Shown one piece after another: positions 6,675 to 16,496 of a DNA stretch of 34,970 nucleotides; within the stretch, counting starts at the first letter, position 1; each line of letters opens with the position of its first letter. Origin of the DNA: Bacteroidales bacterium (GTDB lineage: Bacteria; Bacteroidota; Bacteroidia; Bacteroidales; WCHB1-69). A model generated the notes under the pieces. The model ran no database searches. It worked only from the letters and a program-made list of their open reading frames with translations, and had not been told where the DNA came from. Made by a program: the position numbers and the translations under genes. The stretch is taken from contig JAEEKL010000257.1 of NCBI GenBank assembly GCA_016282395.1, positions 1 to 34,970 of the forward strand. The letters run 5' to 3'.

Positions 6675-8491
6675 TGTTCATTATCAATTGTACATTGTTC
6701 ATTGTTAATTCTATAGGTTCTGTTCTTGTTTGCACCGTATGCAACTATTAGCCCGGATTTTACCATGGAATTTAGATAATAGCGCGTTCTCGACAGGCTT
6801 ATTTTTAGAACCTCAGACATTTGATTCGTTGTAACATCGGTGTTCTTTGACAAGTATTCTAATATTATCGCCTGTTTATCGCTTGTTTTGTCGCCTGTTT
6901 TTGAATTTGTCGCCTGTTTGTCGCTTGCTTTATCGCCTGTTTTTAAATTTATCGCTTGCTTGTCGCTTGTCTTTGTGGTTTTACTCCTGCTATTTCGCGT
7001 ACTTTTTGGTCCACTTCCCGACTTTGCATTTAACTCATATTCACACACTTCCCAACGGCCATCCTTGTCGGAGCCTACACGCTTGACAAGTCCCTTTTCA
7101 CGCAGTCTGTTTAAAATCTTCCATACACCACTTCGTGATAATCCAGTGATTTTTTGAAAGATGGGAATTGGAGTAGATGGATTTGCCTTTATCGTTTCGA
7201 TAATGAGCAGCTCATTCTTCATGTTACTTTTCATGTTACTTTTCATGTTACTTTTCATGTTACTTTCTTGAGAGTCCAAAAAAGTATCATGATACTTTTT
7301 TTTGGTAACATTGTCTTCTCGTAACGCAGAATTAAGTCTAACCTTCACCATAAAGTCCACCTGCTTAAATATTGGCGCAGGATTTCCCGCCTCGGCCATT
7401 TCGCGGAACAAACGGTCAACACCTTCGCCAAATTCCTTCACCAACTTGTACTGCTGCATAAACTGTACAATCTTGGGATTGCGTGAAAAATGCATCTGGC
7501 GGATATTGTCGATGCGCACCATACCCGGCAGTATGCCCGGACTTTCAACCTCATAATGGTGGTCGAATATTTTCACCATGATGTCGGTTCCCAAAATGCT
7601 GTAGTCGCGGTGGGCCACGGCATTCACGATGAGCTCTGTCCAGCAGAACGGTGGATATTGGGGAATGGTGACAAATCGGGCATCCTCCCCCAAAAAGCTG
7701 TACTCCTTGATCTGTGTATCCACAAAATCAATGGCTTTTTGGGTCATCTCTACAATGCGTCCCTCAAACCAGACATCTTTCACCACGTTCATTTCACGCC
7801 CGAAACGTTCCTCGTCGCCATCATAACGTACAATTCGGATTCGCGCTCGCTGGAAGAACTTCTGCGGGTCCTTGCCAAACAGCAAGATAGCTGCCCCGGA
7901 AACTTTATCCACTCCGTTTACAGCGGTAACATAATCTTTGTTGGTGCGAAGGTATGTCTCGGCATCTTTGGCGTAACCAATCTTGTCGCAATACTGCTTT
8001 ACAAAATCAAGGTCCAAGTCGTCCATCGTAGCTCCATACACGGGTTCGTCCTCGAAATAGCGTCCCCCTTTGGCATAGAACAGCTGCATCCGCATCTCAA
8101 AGTTCAGCTTTTTCGACTTGTCGCCAACGCGATAATAAGCTTCGTCGGACTGGTTGGCATGAACGCGCATACTGGGTTCGATATGCATCACTAACACGCG
8201 GTTGGCATCTCCACCATCATCCGTACAATCCACAAAATGCGCTTCTGCATTGATCGAAGGAATACAAAAGTCAAATGGCACACGCAAAAGCTCATTCAAA
8301 TGGTCTTCGTTTCCATTAACGCCTGTGATTCGTCCGTCATCCTCAATGCCGATTACGATATCGCCGCCGTCAGCATTGGCAAAAGCCACGGCAATCACCG
8401 CCAAGGCTTTCGGTTCAACACGAAAACTCTTGCGGTCAAACTGCTGACCCTCCGGCTGGTACTGTAAAGTATGTATATCGTACTGCATCAT
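6671..8491 (-). CDS. AlbA_2 / HATPase_c_4 protein with two C-terminal winged helices, copy 2
   Basis: This 606-residue protein sits between hsdM and hsdS. Residues 14-60 open an AlbA_2 domain (FDRKSFR..NADGGDIVIGIEDDG), and ELIVNAVAHRDY at 286-297 is the HATPase_c_4 N-box. After residue 400 come two short in-frame repeats and two winged helices. Four SNM(K) units lie at 409-424. The first winged helix (PIFQKITGLSRSGVWKILNR) is at about 445-490. A basic linker holds 14-residue TSDKQA/KTGDK repeats at 508-542, then the second winged helix runs to the end. The last residues, NNEQCTIDNEQ, are encoded by a 7-bp tandem spacer, so the C-terminus seems to have been extended into intergenic DNA. Genes of this class are reported between hsdM and hsdS in other bacteria. 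A regulatory role is likely but unproven. Confidence 0.8.
   Translation of the reverse strand: MMQYDIHTLQYQPEGQQFDRKSFRVEPKALAVIAVAFANADGGDIVIGIEDDGRITGVNGNEDHLNELLRVPFDFCIPSINAEAHFVDCTDDGGDANRVLVMHIEPSMRVHANQSDEAYYRVGDKSKKLNFEMRMQLFYAKGGRYFEDEPVYGATMDDLDLDFVKQYCDKIGYAKDAETYLRTNKDYVTAVNGVDKVSGAAILLFGKDPQKFFQRARIRIVRYDGDEERFGREMNVVKDVWFEGRIVEMTQKAIDFVDTQIKEYSFLGEDARFVTIPQYPPFCWTELIVNAVAHRDYSILGTDIMVKIFDHHYEVESPGILPGMVRIDNIRQMHFSRNPKIVQFMQQYKLVKEFGEGVDRLFREMAEAGNPAPIFKQVDFMVKVRLNSALREDNVTKKKYHDTFLDSQESNMKSNMKSNMKSNMKNELLIIETIKANPSTPIPIFQKITGLSRSGVWKILNRLREKGLVKRVGSDKDGRWEVCEYELNAKSGSGPKSTRNSRSKTTKTSDKQAINLKTGDKASDKQATNSKTGDKTSDKQAIILEYLSKNTDVTTNQMSEVLKISLSRTRYYLNSMVKSGLIVAYGANKNRTYRINNEQCTIDNEQ
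6866..6970 (-). repeat. In-frame 42-bp repeat (2.5 copies) in the AlbA_2 copy 2 gene
   Basis: The protein repeats TSDKQAINLKTGDK, ASDKQATNSKTGDK and TSDKQAI at residues 508-542. The DNA unit is 42 bp, so gain or loss of a copy keeps the frame. It forms a basic, flexible linker between the two winged helices. Confidence 0.9.
7220..7267 (-). repeat. In-frame 12-bp repeat (4 copies) in the AlbA_2 copy 2 gene
   Basis: On the plus strand the unit is CATGTTACTTTT, present four times with only the last base of the final copy changed. It encodes SNMK repeats just ahead of the first winged helix. The unit is a multiple of three, so copy-number change alters linker length without a frameshift. Confidence 0.95.
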
Positions 8492-8494
8492 CGT

Positions 8495-10531
8495 TCATTG
8501 TAAATTCTTCAACAGTGTCTCCAACTCTTTCTCCACATCCGATTCCGTCTGCATCGCCTTTTGGAAATCGGCAATGGCTTCTTTCAGGTCAATCTGTTCC
8601 TCGGGCTCAAAGGTATCCACATAGCGCGGAATATTGAGGTTGAACTCGTTTTCCTCAATCTCGTCCATATCCACAATGGAGAAATAACGCTTGCGCAGTT
8701 CGGGGTCGGCGAACATCTGTAGCAGTTCGGTCTCCACATTGGCAATGGCTTGACGAATTTTTTCAGCTTTTTCCCGGAAGGCTGTTTCGCGGGCAGTCTT
8801 GTCGGAAGTCAGCTTTTCTAAAGCCTTCTGCGCTGTTTCCACTGCTTTTCTCTCACTTGCCGTCGTTTTCTTGCCTAAAGCCTCTTTCTCTTTTATGGTT
8901 GATTCCGCTTTTGCCAATCTGTCGCGCATCTTGGCCATCTCTTCCGCCGTGTCGTTCTCTACCTCAGACAGTTGAAAAACGAGTTCTTCGTCAATCTGAT
9001 TATGAAGCCTGTTCTTTTGCTGTGCAATCCATTTCTGAGCCTTTTCAACATCGCCCCAGCTTTCGAGCATAGTGGAAATGCGCAACACATCCTGTGGCTC
9101 CAATACGCTCATGTTGGCCTCTTCGCGGTACCAGCCTTTCTTGGCGGCATACACCATCAGCACCTTGTTCTTACGCTCTTCGGGCTTATTCTTGTCGAAG
9201 AATATAATGGCACCTGGGATAGTGGTACCATAAAACAGGTTGCCCGGCAGCACCACGATGGCATCAATGATGTTGATATGCTGTTTGAAATCAACACCTT
9301 GCAGGAAACCACGCCGAATCGTGTACTCCACATCTGCCTTGCGGTTCTGTCCATCTTCCTCTTCGGTCTTCTCGGGTTGGCCGCGGAACAGCACGCCTTG
9401 CGGGCACACCACGCCTGCCTTGCCTTTCTGGTCAAGCGAGGCGATAATGTGCTGCAAGAAGGCAAAATCACCATTGCTGTAAGGTGGAATGCCATAGACC
9501 AAACGGTTATAGGGGTCGGTAAACTCTTTTTTGTATTCAATCTGCGGCGTGCCGTCCTTCTTGTTCACGGTATTGCCTTTCTTGTCTTTCTTGGGTTCGC
9601 CGTTTTGCGCCCAGTTCTCCATTGAGAAGGGGAAATTGGCCATCACCTTGTCGAAAGTGCGGAGCTCAAGTTCGTTTTCCTCGCTTTTGAATTTCGGGTC
9701 GCGGATGGTGTCGCCCTGCTCGATGCGGGCATCCAAGCCGTGCAAAATCATGTTGATGTTGCAGATAGCCCATGTGTTCCACACCAATTCCTGACCAAAC
9801 AGGCGGATGCTCTTTTGCGTGTCGTAGCTGGCACGGGCATACTTGGCGGCATTCAGCAGGAAACCGCCGGAACCGCAAGTGGGGTCATACACGGTTTCGC
9901 CTTTTTGCGGTTTCAGGTAGCGCACAATGATATCGACGACCTCCTGCGGCGTGTAGAACTGTCCCGCCATAGTGCCGCCCTTGTTCTCGTCGGCGAAACG
10001 CTTGATAAGATATTCGTATGCATCGCCAAGGACATCCACCGTGACATTGTTGTTGCTCAAATCCACCGCACTCAAGTAGTTGACAAGGTTGGTAAGCACC
10101 TCAGGGTCGAGTTTCTTGCCGCCGGAGCCATTGGGGGCCGGCTCGTTCCAGCGTACCGTGTTGATGATGCCTTTAAGGAAATACTTGCCGTTCTTGTCGA
10201 TATTCTGTTCGGCAATGGCGTTGACGGCGGCATCCAACTTCTCGTTTTTCTTGTCGATAGGAGCCAAGCGCACATCATCCCAAAAGCATCCGTCAGGGAT
10301 TGTAAAGTCGTGCTTTTTCTTGGCAATCACTTCCAGCTCACGTGGCGAAGGCTCACGCACGTAGTCAATCATAAACTGTTCTTTCTCGTGTTCAATCTCC
10401 CACTGGTAGTTGTCGGAGAGACGCTTGAAAAACAGCAATGAGAGGATATACGACTTATAGTCCTCCACTTTGTCGCGAAGGATGTCTGCCATACCGAAAA
10501 GGAGGTTACCTAAGGCTTGCTTCGTAATCAT
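8495..10531 (-). CDS. hsdM: Type I restriction-modification DNA methyltransferase subunit M
   Basis: This 678-residue N6-adenine methyltransferase is the first gene of the hsd operon. An N-terminal helical HsdM domain (1-150) leads to FYTPQEVVDIIV (192-203), then the SAM-binding motif I DPTCGSGGFLL (216-226). The catalytic motif IV reads NFPF (299-302) instead of the common NPPF/Y. Because the rest is intact, this is more likely a family variant than a defect. Residues about 545-625 form a long charged coiled coil rich in Lys/Glu/Ala that probably packs against HsdS. With HsdS it methylates one target site per strand and protects host DNA. The start is ATG, about 70 bp downstream of a TAAATTTG promoter element. 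The stop lies only 3 bp before the AlbA_2 start. Confidence 0.96.
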   Translation of the reverse strand: MITKQALGNLLFGMADILRDKVEDYKSYILSLLFFKRLSDNYQWEIEHEKEQFMIDYVREPSPRELEVIAKKKHDFTIPDGCFWDDVRLAPIDKKNEKLDAAVNAIAEQNIDKNGKYFLKGIINTVRWNEPAPNGSGGKKLDPEVLTNLVNYLSAVDLSNNNVTVDVLGDAYEYLIKRFADENKGGTMAGQFYTPQEVVDIIVRYLKPQKGETVYDPTCGSGGFLLNAAKYARASYDTQKSIRLFGQELVWNTWAICNINMILHGLDARIEQGDTIRDPKFKSEENELELRTFDKVMANFPFSMENWAQNGEPKKDKKGNTVNKKDGTPQIEYKKEFTDPYNRLVYGIPPYSNGDFAFLQHIIASLDQKGKAGVVCPQGVLFRGQPEKTEEEDGQNRKADVEYTIRRGFLQGVDFKQHINIIDAIVVLPGNLFYGTTIPGAIIFFDKNKPEERKNKVLMVYAAKKGWYREEANMSVLEPQDVLRISTMLESWGDVEKAQKWIAQQKNRLHNQIDEELVFQLSEVENDTAEEMAKMRDRLAKAESTIKEKEALGKKTTASERKAVETAQKALEKLTSDKTARETAFREKAEKIRQAIANVETELLQMFADPELRKRYFSIVDMDEIEENEFNLNIPRYVDTFEPEEQIDLKEAIADFQKAMQTESDVEKELETLLKNLQ

Positions 10532-10598
10532 TTGATTTAATATTGTCTTTGATTTATGTTTTACTGCCGTCTGTTCTTTTTTTTTCAGAATGAAACTG

Positions 10599-10606
10599 CA
10601 AATTTA
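10599..10606 (-). promoter_or_regulatory. Candidate -7 element TAAATTTG for the hsd operon
   Basis: On the minus strand TAAATTTGC matches the Bacteroidota -7 consensus TAnnTTTG, about 70 bp upstream of hsdM. A TTG lies about 23 bp further upstream, slightly farther than the ideal -33 spacing. It lies after the ribosomal-operon terminator, as expected for an independent promoter. Confidence 0.55.
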
Positions 10607-10687
10607 CAGAAAATTCAAACACAAAAAGACAACATTATTTTATTTAATAAGCTACAGCACATATTTGCATCCTGCAACCGACACAAT

Positions 10688-10719
10688 AAAAAACGGCATC
10701 CATGCGGATACCGTTTTTT
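10688..10719 (-). terminator. Rho-independent terminator after rplQ
   Basis: The stem pairs AAAAAACGG with CCGTTTTTT and, inside it, ATCC with GGAT. The loop is 4 nt and there is one mismatched pair. It starts 23 bp after the rplQ stop and ends the ribosomal operon. The A/T arms would allow it to work in both directions. Confidence 0.9.
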
Positions 10720-10742
10720 TGTAATAAAATCTAATAGTTAAA

Positions 10743-11234
10743 TTACTCGGCTGCGGGAGCTTCCACTTCAGCTGCCGGAGCCTCGGTTGCCACGTTCTCA
10801 GCGGGAGCGGCAGTTTTCTTGCTGCTGCGGCGCGTGCGTGTGGATTTCTTCTTGGTTTTCTCAACAGTGTAGGTTTCGTTGAAATCTACAAACTCGATGA
10901 TGCACATCTCGGCGTTGTCACCTTTACGGAAACCGGTCTTCAGTATGCGGGTGTAACCGCCCGGGCGATCGGCAATCTTCGGGGAAATCTCTCTGAAGAG
11001 TTCCGTCACGGCAAACTTGTTCTGCAGTTCGGAGAACACCATACGACGGGAGTGGGTCGTGTCGTCTTTGGAACGGGTCACGATGGGTTCCACATACATG
11101 CGCAACGCTTTTGCCTTAGCCAAGGTGGTGTTAATTCTCTTATGCATAATCAGAGAGGTTGCCATATTGGACAACATAGCCTTTCTGTGGGCATCAGTTC
11201 TACCTAAATGGTTAATTTTTTTAGCGTGTCTCAT
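10743..11234 (-). CDS. rplQ: 50S ribosomal protein L17
   Basis: This is L17 of the large subunit, which lies near the peptide exit tunnel. The core ([20 protein letters not shown]..) is typical. At 163 residues it is longer than the roughly 120-130 of many bacteria. The extra length is a basic-then-Ala/Glu-rich tail ending [13 protein letters not shown], as is common in Bacteroidota. The last four residues, PAAE, also end L15 in this operon. It is the last gene of the operon, 4 bp after rpoA, and is followed by a strong terminator. Confidence 0.97.
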   Translation of the reverse strand: MRHAKKINHLGRTDAHRKAMLSNMATSLIMHKRINTTLAKAKALRMYVEPIVTRSKDDTTHSRRMVFSELQNKFAVTELFREISPKIADRPGGYTRILKTGFRKGDNAEMCIIEFVDFNETYTVEKTKKKSTRTRRSSKKTAAPAENVATEAPAAEVEAPAAE

Positions 11235-11238
11235 TGTT

Positions 11239-12234
11239 TTATTCGTTATCTATATTATACTTTTCTACATTCATACCAAATTCCAAACCCTTGTTGTGGA
11301 CTAACTCTTCCAGTTCAGCAAGCGACTTCTTACCGAAGTTGCGGAACTTGAGCAGGTCAGCCTTATGGAAAGCAACCAAATCACCCAAAGTTTCCAACTC
11401 TGCGGATTTCAAGCAGTTGAGTGCTCTCACAGAGAGATCCATATCAATAAGTTTGGCTTGAAGAATCTGACGGATATTCTTTTCGCTGTCCTCGGTCACC
11501 TCCTGGCTTTCAACCTGATCCTGAGATTCGAGAGCAATATTTTCATCCGAGAGCAGGGCAAAATGCTGAATCAGAATTTTGGCAGCCTCTTGGATAGCAT
11601 CCTTCGGATGGATGGAACCGTCCGTATCCACTTCTATGATCAGCTTCTCAAAGTCGGTCTTTTGTTCGACACGATAAGGCTCAATCGTATATTTAACGTT
11701 ACGGATAGGCGTGTGGGTGGAGTCAACGGCAATCACATCAATACCGTCATGGAGCTGGCGGTTGTCCTCAACAGGAACATAACCACGACCCTTGTCGATG
11801 GTGATTTCCATGTTCAGACGGACGGTGGGTTCCATACGGCATATCAGCAATTCCGGATTCAACACTTGGAAATAGTTGAGATAGCGGTTCATATCGCCGG
11901 CTGTAAACGTGTCCTGGCCACTGATGACGATGGAGACTTTCTCGGAAGTATAACCCTCGACCTTATTTTTCAAGCGAACCTGTTTGAGGTTGAGGACTAT
12001 GTCGATGACATCTTCCATAACGCCCGGTATGGACGAAAACTCCTGCGCGACGCCTTCGATTTTCACAGAGGTAATGGCATAGCCTTCCAATGAAGAGAGC
12101 AGCACACGGCGCAGGGCATTGCCCACGGTGACACCGAAACCTTGCTGCAGCGGACGAAATTCAAATATGCCGTGAAAATCGTCGGCCTCATTCATGATGA
12201 CCTTATCGGGTTTTTGAAATGTTAATATTGCCAT
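11239..12234 (-). CDS. rpoA: DNA-directed RNA polymerase subunit alpha
   Basis: This 331-residue alpha subunit nucleates RNA polymerase assembly. The N-terminal dimerisation domain includes [17 protein letters not shown] (about 38-54). An acidic linker near residue 240 ([16 protein letters not shown]) joins it to the C-terminal DNA- and activator-contact domain ([20 protein letters not shown]). Length is normal. It follows rpsD across a 115-bp spacer with TTGTGAC repeats and precedes rplQ by 4 bp. Confidence 0.98.
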   Translation of the reverse strand: MAILTFQKPDKVIMNEADDFHGIFEFRPLQQGFGVTVGNALRRVLLSSLEGYAITSVKIEGVAQEFSSIPGVMEDVIDIVLNLKQVRLKNKVEGYTSEKVSIVISGQDTFTAGDMNRYLNYFQVLNPELLICRMEPTVRLNMEITIDKGRGYVPVEDNRQLHDGIDVIAVDSTHTPIRNVKYTIEPYRVEQKTDFEKLIIEVDTDGSIHPKDAIQEAAKILIQHFALLSDENIALESQDQVESQEVTEDSEKNIRQILQAKLIDMDLSVRALNCLKSAELETLGDLVAFHKADLLKFRNFGKKSLAELEELVHNKGLEFGMNVEKYNIDNE

Positions 12235-12255
12235 TTTTCGTTTATTTTTTGTAAT

Positions 12256-12283
12256 TTGTGACTTGTGACTTGTGACTTGTGAC
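12256..12283. repeat. 7-bp tandem repeat TTGTGAC x4 in the rpsD-rpoA spacer
   Basis: Four perfect TTGTGAC units are followed by degenerate versions (CTATGAT, TTGTGAT). They lie in the only long spacer (12235-12349) inside the ribosomal operon. No promoter match was found in the spacer. It belongs to the 7-bp-period spacer class seen elsewhere in the window. Confidence 0.9.
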
Positions 12284-12349
12284 CTATGATTTGTGATTGT
12301 TTGTCATGAGATAACCAACCTCTATTCACTGTTCACTATTCACTAATCA

Positions 12350-12955
12350 CTATTTAGAGTACAACTCGACGATTGCTTGCTCGTTGATGGTTTCCGGAAT
12401 TTCCTCGCGCTGAGGATATTGCATAAACTTGCCAACCTTGAGGTTGCCGTCCCATTCGAGCCATGCGAAATTCATCGCCTTGCCGCTGAGAGAGTTCTCA
12501 ATCACCTCAAGGGTTTTGGAACGCTCGCGAACCTCCACAGTGTCACCCGGTTTCAGCAGCATGGAAGGGATGTTGCTGATTTGGCCGTTAACGGTGATGT
12601 GACGGTGAGTGACCAGCTGACGGGCAGCATTACGGGTGGGGGCGATGCCCAAGCGGAACACCACATTGTCGAGACGGGACTCGATGAGTTGCATCAAGTT
12701 CTGACCCGTGACACCTTTCTTGCGGGATGCCATGTGGAAGAGTTTACGGAACTGGCGCTCCAGAATACCGTAGGTGTATTTCGCTTTCTGCTTCTCCTGC
12801 AACTGCATACCGTACTCAGAGAGTTTCGTGCGTCTGCGAGACTGACCATGCTGACCCGGAGCATAGTTCTTTCTTTCGAAATATTTGTCGGGACCGTAGA
12901 TGGGTTCCTTGAATTTTCTTGCGATTTTCGTTTTGGGTCCTGTATATCTTGCCAT
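12350..12955 (-). CDS. rpsD: 30S ribosomal protein S4
   Basis: This is a 201-residue S4, a primary 16S rRNA binder that starts small-subunit assembly. The N-terminal basic arm ([15 protein letters not shown]) and the S4 RNA-binding domain ([20 protein letters not shown], about 90-110) are intact. It sits between rpsK and rpoA, the normal alpha-operon order. In many bacteria S4 represses its own operon. No such site can be pointed to here. Confidence 0.98.
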   Translation of the reverse strand: MARYTGPKTKIARKFKEPIYGPDKYFERKNYAPGQHGQSRRRTKLSEYGMQLQEKQKAKYTYGILERQFRKLFHMASRKKGVTGQNLMQLIESRLDNVVFRLGIAPTRNAARQLVTHRHITVNGQISNIPSMLLKPGDTVEVRERSKTLEVIENSLSGKAMNFAWLEWDGNLKVGKFMQYPQREEIPETINEQAIVELYSK

Positions 12956-12988
12956 AACTTATATTTTTTCGATGTTAATGAAAATAAA

Positions 12989-13378
12989 TTATACTCTTCT
13001 GTGCTTGGGAGGACGGCAGCCATTGTGCGGCAGCGGAGTGACATCCGTGATCTCTTCCACGATGATTCCCGTGGTGTTGATGGAACGGATAGCTGACTCA
13101 CGGCCTTGTCCGGGACCTTTCACGTAAACCTTCACTCTGCGCAGACCCAAGTCGTAAGCGACCTTGGCGCAGTCCTGAGCCACCATCTGGGCGGCGTAGG
13201 GAGTGTTCTTCTTGGAACCTCTATATCCCATTTTACCGGCGGAAGACCAGGAAATCACCTGACCGTCGTTGTTGGTAAGGGAAACGATGACGTTGTTGAA
13301 TGAAGCATAGATAAATGCCTTACCCGAGGCCTCAATTCTAACGACTCTCTTCTTCGCTGATTTTGTATTTTTTGCCAT
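12989..13378 (-). CDS. rpsK: 30S ribosomal protein S11
   Basis: This is S11 (129 residues), on the small-subunit platform. Typical segments are seen: [20 protein letters not shown], the [11 protein letters not shown] stretch, and the conserved end [18 protein letters not shown]. It lies 32 bp after rpsM and 33 bp before rpsD, in standard alpha-operon order. Confidence 0.98.
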   Translation of the reverse strand: MAKNTKSAKKRVVRIEASGKAFIYASFNNVIVSLTNNDGQVISWSSAGKMGYRGSKKNTPYAAQMVAQDCAKVAYDLGLRRVKVYVKGPGQGRESAIRSINTTGIIVEEITDVTPLPHNGCRPPKHRRV

Positions 13379-13410
13379 ACTGTTATTATTCTACTGTCAG
13401 TGATTAATTA

Positions 13411-13785
<375 letters not shown>

Positions 13786-13832
13786 ATTACTTTAATGTTT
13801 TTTTATGATGATTAATTATTTAATTCCAACGA

Positions 13833-13949
13833 TTAACCCTGACGTTGTTTGAATTTCGGGTTCTTTTTGTTAATCACATACACCACACCATGGCGTCTCA
13901 CCACGATGCAATCTTCGGATCTTTTCTTGACTGATGCTCTTACTTTCAT
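13833..13949 (-). CDS. rpmJ: 50S ribosomal protein L36
   Basis: The 38-residue product starts [14 protein letters not shown] and ends [12 protein letters not shown], which is clearly L36. Only one Cys (C14) remains of the zinc-binding set, so this is the zinc-independent form usual in Bacteroidota. It sits between infA and rpsM, the expected position. Confidence 0.96.
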   Translation of the reverse strand: MKVRASVKKRSEDCIVVRRHGVVYVINKKNPKFKQRQG

Positions 13950-14009
13950 TGCTTTATTGTTTTTTATTATTTTCTATTAATTCTATAAAATCGTTTCTCT
14001 ACCGAACTT

Positions 14010-14027
14010 CTGTCCCTGTCGGGACAG
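14010..14027. other. Perfect small hairpin in the infA-rpmJ spacer
   Basis: CTGTCCC and GGGACAG form a 7-bp perfect stem with a TGTC loop, 6 bp after the infA stop. No U-run follows on either strand, so it is probably not a terminator. A processing or stability element is possible. Confidence 0.5.
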
Positions 14028-14033
14028 CAAGGA

Positions 14034-14255
14034 TTAATTCTTGTGCCTGTAGGTTATACGTCCCTTTGTCAGATCGTAGGGGGACATCGCCACTTGGACG
14101 CGGTCACCCGGAATGATCTTGATGTAGTGCATTCGCATCTTCCCTGAAAGATGGGCCAAAATCACATGGCCGCTCTCAAGGCGCACCCGGTACAGACCGT
14201 TGCCCAATGCCTCAATCACTTCACCGTCGATATCTACTGCAGATTGTTTTGCCAT
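14034..14255 (-). CDS. infA: Translation initiation factor IF-1
   Basis: This is IF-1, 73 residues, a single OB-fold that blocks the A site during initiation. It begins [20 protein letters not shown] and contains the family segments VRLESGH, LSGKMR and [21 protein letters not shown]. The ATG at 14255 was chosen because the frame upstream runs into the map gene and does not match the family. The start lies 11 bp after the map stop. Confidence 0.97.
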   Translation of the reverse strand: MAKQSAVDIDGEVIEALGNGLYRVRLESGHVILAHLSGKMRMHYIKIIPGDRVQVAMSPYDLTKGRITYRHKN

Positions 14256-14266
14256 AACACTATATT

Positions 14267-15091
14267 TTAATATAATTCTTCTGTTCCAATCACTTCGCCT
14301 AACAATTTGTAGGATGAGATAACCTCGGTGCCTTTTTCGGTGACTACCAGCTGATGCTCGAAATGAGCGGCCGGCTGTCCGTCCGGGGTGCGGGCGGTCC
14401 ACTCGTCATCGTCAAACTTGCTTTTGAAGCGGGTCTTGTTTTGTCCCTGTCCGATCTTCACCATGGGTTCCACGCAGAAGGACATTCCCGGCGCGATGCG
14501 CAGTCTGGAGATGCTGTCGAACTTCCGCACCGCATAGTTAGGGATGCTCGGTTCTTCGTGCATGTGCCTGCCCACGCCGTGGCCGGTAAATTCCTGGGGA
14601 ACGGAATAGTGGAACTGGGAAACATACTCTTCGATGGTCTTCCCTATTTCCGAAAACGTCGTTCCTATCTTAGCCACCTCAATGGCCTTGTAGAGGGACT
14701 CCTTGGTGCGTTTCAGCAGCAACCGGGTCTCCTCGGCCACTTCGCCCACCTCAAAGGTATAGCAGAAATCGCCGTGATAACCGTTCAGCAGCGCCACGAC
14801 ATCCACCGAGATGACATCACCGTCACGAAGGTAGAGATTCGGATAGGGAATCCCGTGGACAACCACATCGTTTACAGAGAGACAAAGAGCGGCGGGATAG
14901 CCCATGTAGCCTTTGCAAGCGGGGATAGCATGATGGTCGCGAATGCACTGCTCGCCAACCTGGTCGAGGTACGTGAGCGGCACACCGGGCTTGATCACCT
15001 TGGCGACCTCCGCCAACGTAATCGCCACCACGTTCGCACTCTCACGCAGCTTCGCGAAATCCTCCTCGTTATATATGACTACTTTGGACAT
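14267..15091 (-). CDS. map: Type I methionine aminopeptidase
   Basis: This 274-residue enzyme removes the initiator Met from new proteins. All five metal ligands of the pita-bread fold are present: D97 and D108 ([15 protein letters not shown]), H171 ([12 protein letters not shown]), E208 (CVEPM) and E245 ([11 protein letters not shown]). The substrate-contact H80 is in VVHG. It lies 18 bp after secY and 11 bp before infA, the usual arrangement. Confidence 0.97.
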   Translation of the reverse strand: MSKVVIYNEEDFAKLRESANVVAITLAEVAKVIKPGVPLTYLDQVGEQCIRDHHAIPACKGYMGYPAALCLSVNDVVVHGIPYPNLYLRDGDVISVDVVALLNGYHGDFCYTFEVGEVAEETRLLLKRTKESLYKAIEVAKIGTTFSEIGKTIEEYVSQFHYSVPQEFTGHGVGRHMHEEPSIPNYAVRKFDSISRLRIAPGMSFCVEPMVKIGQGQNKTRFKSKFDDDEWTARTPDGQPAAHFEHQLVVTEKGTEVISSYKLLGEVIGTEELY

Positions 15092-15109
15092 CTCGTTGCG
15101 GTTATTTTA

Positions 15110-16474
15110 TCAGTGACCTCCATAGATTCCACCACCGGTACGACCCTTGATACGGCCGGATTTGGTCAGACCGTCGTAGTGACGCATCAACAGGTGGCTT
15201 TCAATCTGTTGCAGGGTATCCAACACCACACCCACCATAATCAGGAGGGAGGTGCCGCCGAAGAACTGTGCAAACTGCTGGTTCACGCCGAACAGACGCA
15301 CGATGGCGGGCAGGATAGCAACGATACCCAAGAAAATAGAACCGGGCAACGTGATGCGAGACATGATCTTGTCGATGTATTCCGCAGTCTGCTTGCCAGG
15401 TTTCACGCCGGGGATAAAGCCGTTGTTCTTCTTCAAATCCTCCGCAATCTGCTGCGGGTTGATGGTGATTGCCGTATAGAAATAGGTGAAGGCAATAATC
15501 ATCAGGAAGAAAACGACATTGTAGCCCAAACGGTTATAATCGATGAAGCTGCTCCAGAATCCAGTGGTCGTCTCCTGGGAGATGTTCACGAAAGTCAAGG
15601 GGATAAACATCAACGCCTGGGCGAAGATGATAGGCATAACGCCTGCTGCATTCACTTTGAGGGGCAGGTAGTTACGGACACCGCCGTACTGCTTGTTACC
15701 GATAACACGTTTCGCATATTGAACGGGAACGCGACGGGTGCCTTGGACGAGCATGATACAGAGACCGATAATCAGCATCATCAGGATGATTTCCAGAATG
15801 AAGATGATGGGACCGCCGTTCATCTCGGTGATACGAGCCGTAAATTCCGCTTTCAGGGCGAAAGGCAGACGGGCGATGATACCGATCATAATAATCATGG
15901 AGATACCATTACCGATACCATTGTCTGTGATGCGTTCGCCGAGCCACATGATGAACAAGGTGGCGGAGATCAGCAGGATGAAGGCGCAGATGGCGAATGC
16001 GGAGAATCCGAGGATGCGGGTCTCGAGCATGGAGGGAGCCACGGCACCGGGGAATTGCACGGTGAGTTGGGTGATGTAGGCAGGAGCCTGCACGGCCAAC
16101 ACGGCCACCGTCAGATAACGGGTGATCTGGTTGATTTTCGTACGTCCGCTTTCACCTTCCTTGGCAAGGCGTTGGAAATAAGGCACTGCCAGGGTGAAGA
16201 GTTGCACCACGATGGATGCCGTGATGTAGGGCATGATACCCAACGCGAAGATGGATGCGTTGGAGAATGCACCGCCGGAGAAGAGGTCCAACATGCCGAG
16301 CAGACCTTTCTGGGCTGCGCTGCTGAAGGCGGAAAGGGCGCCTGGGTTGATGCCCGGGAGCACGACGTGCGCGCCGAAGCGGTATATCAGGATGATGAAG
16401 AGGGTGTAGAGAATGCGTTTTCTCAGATCCTCGATCCTGAATATATTCTTAATGGTTTCAATAAATTTTTTCAT
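15110..16474 (-). CDS. secY: Protein translocase subunit SecY
   Basis: This 454-residue channel protein forms the membrane pore of the Sec system with SecE and SecG. It begins MKKFIETIKNIFRIEDLRKR. The expected series of about ten hydrophobic segments is visible, with typical loop signatures such as GIMPYITASIV in the first third and NNGFIPGVKPGKQTAEYID near residue 360. It sits between rplO and map as in most spc operons. Confidence 0.97.
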   Translation of the reverse strand: MKKFIETIKNIFRIEDLRKRILYTLFIILIYRFGAHVVLPGINPGALSAFSSAAQKGLLGMLDLFSGGAFSNASIFALGIMPYITASIVVQLFTLAVPYFQRLAKEGESGRTKINQITRYLTVAVLAVQAPAYITQLTVQFPGAVAPSMLETRILGFSAFAICAFILLISATLFIMWLGERITDNGIGNGISMIIMIGIIARLPFALKAEFTARITEMNGGPIIFILEIILMMLIIGLCIMLVQGTRRVPVQYAKRVIGNKQYGGVRNYLPLKVNAAGVMPIIFAQALMFIPLTFVNISQETTTGFWSSFIDYNRLGYNVVFFLMIIAFTYFYTAITINPQQIAEDLKKNNGFIPGVKPGKQTAEYIDKIMSRITLPGSIFLGIVAILPAIVRLFGVNQQFAQFFGGTSLLIMVGVVLDTLQQIESHLLMRHYDGLTKSGRIKGRTGGGIYGGH

Positions 16475-16496
16475 TGTAAAGACTTTTTAATGACGA

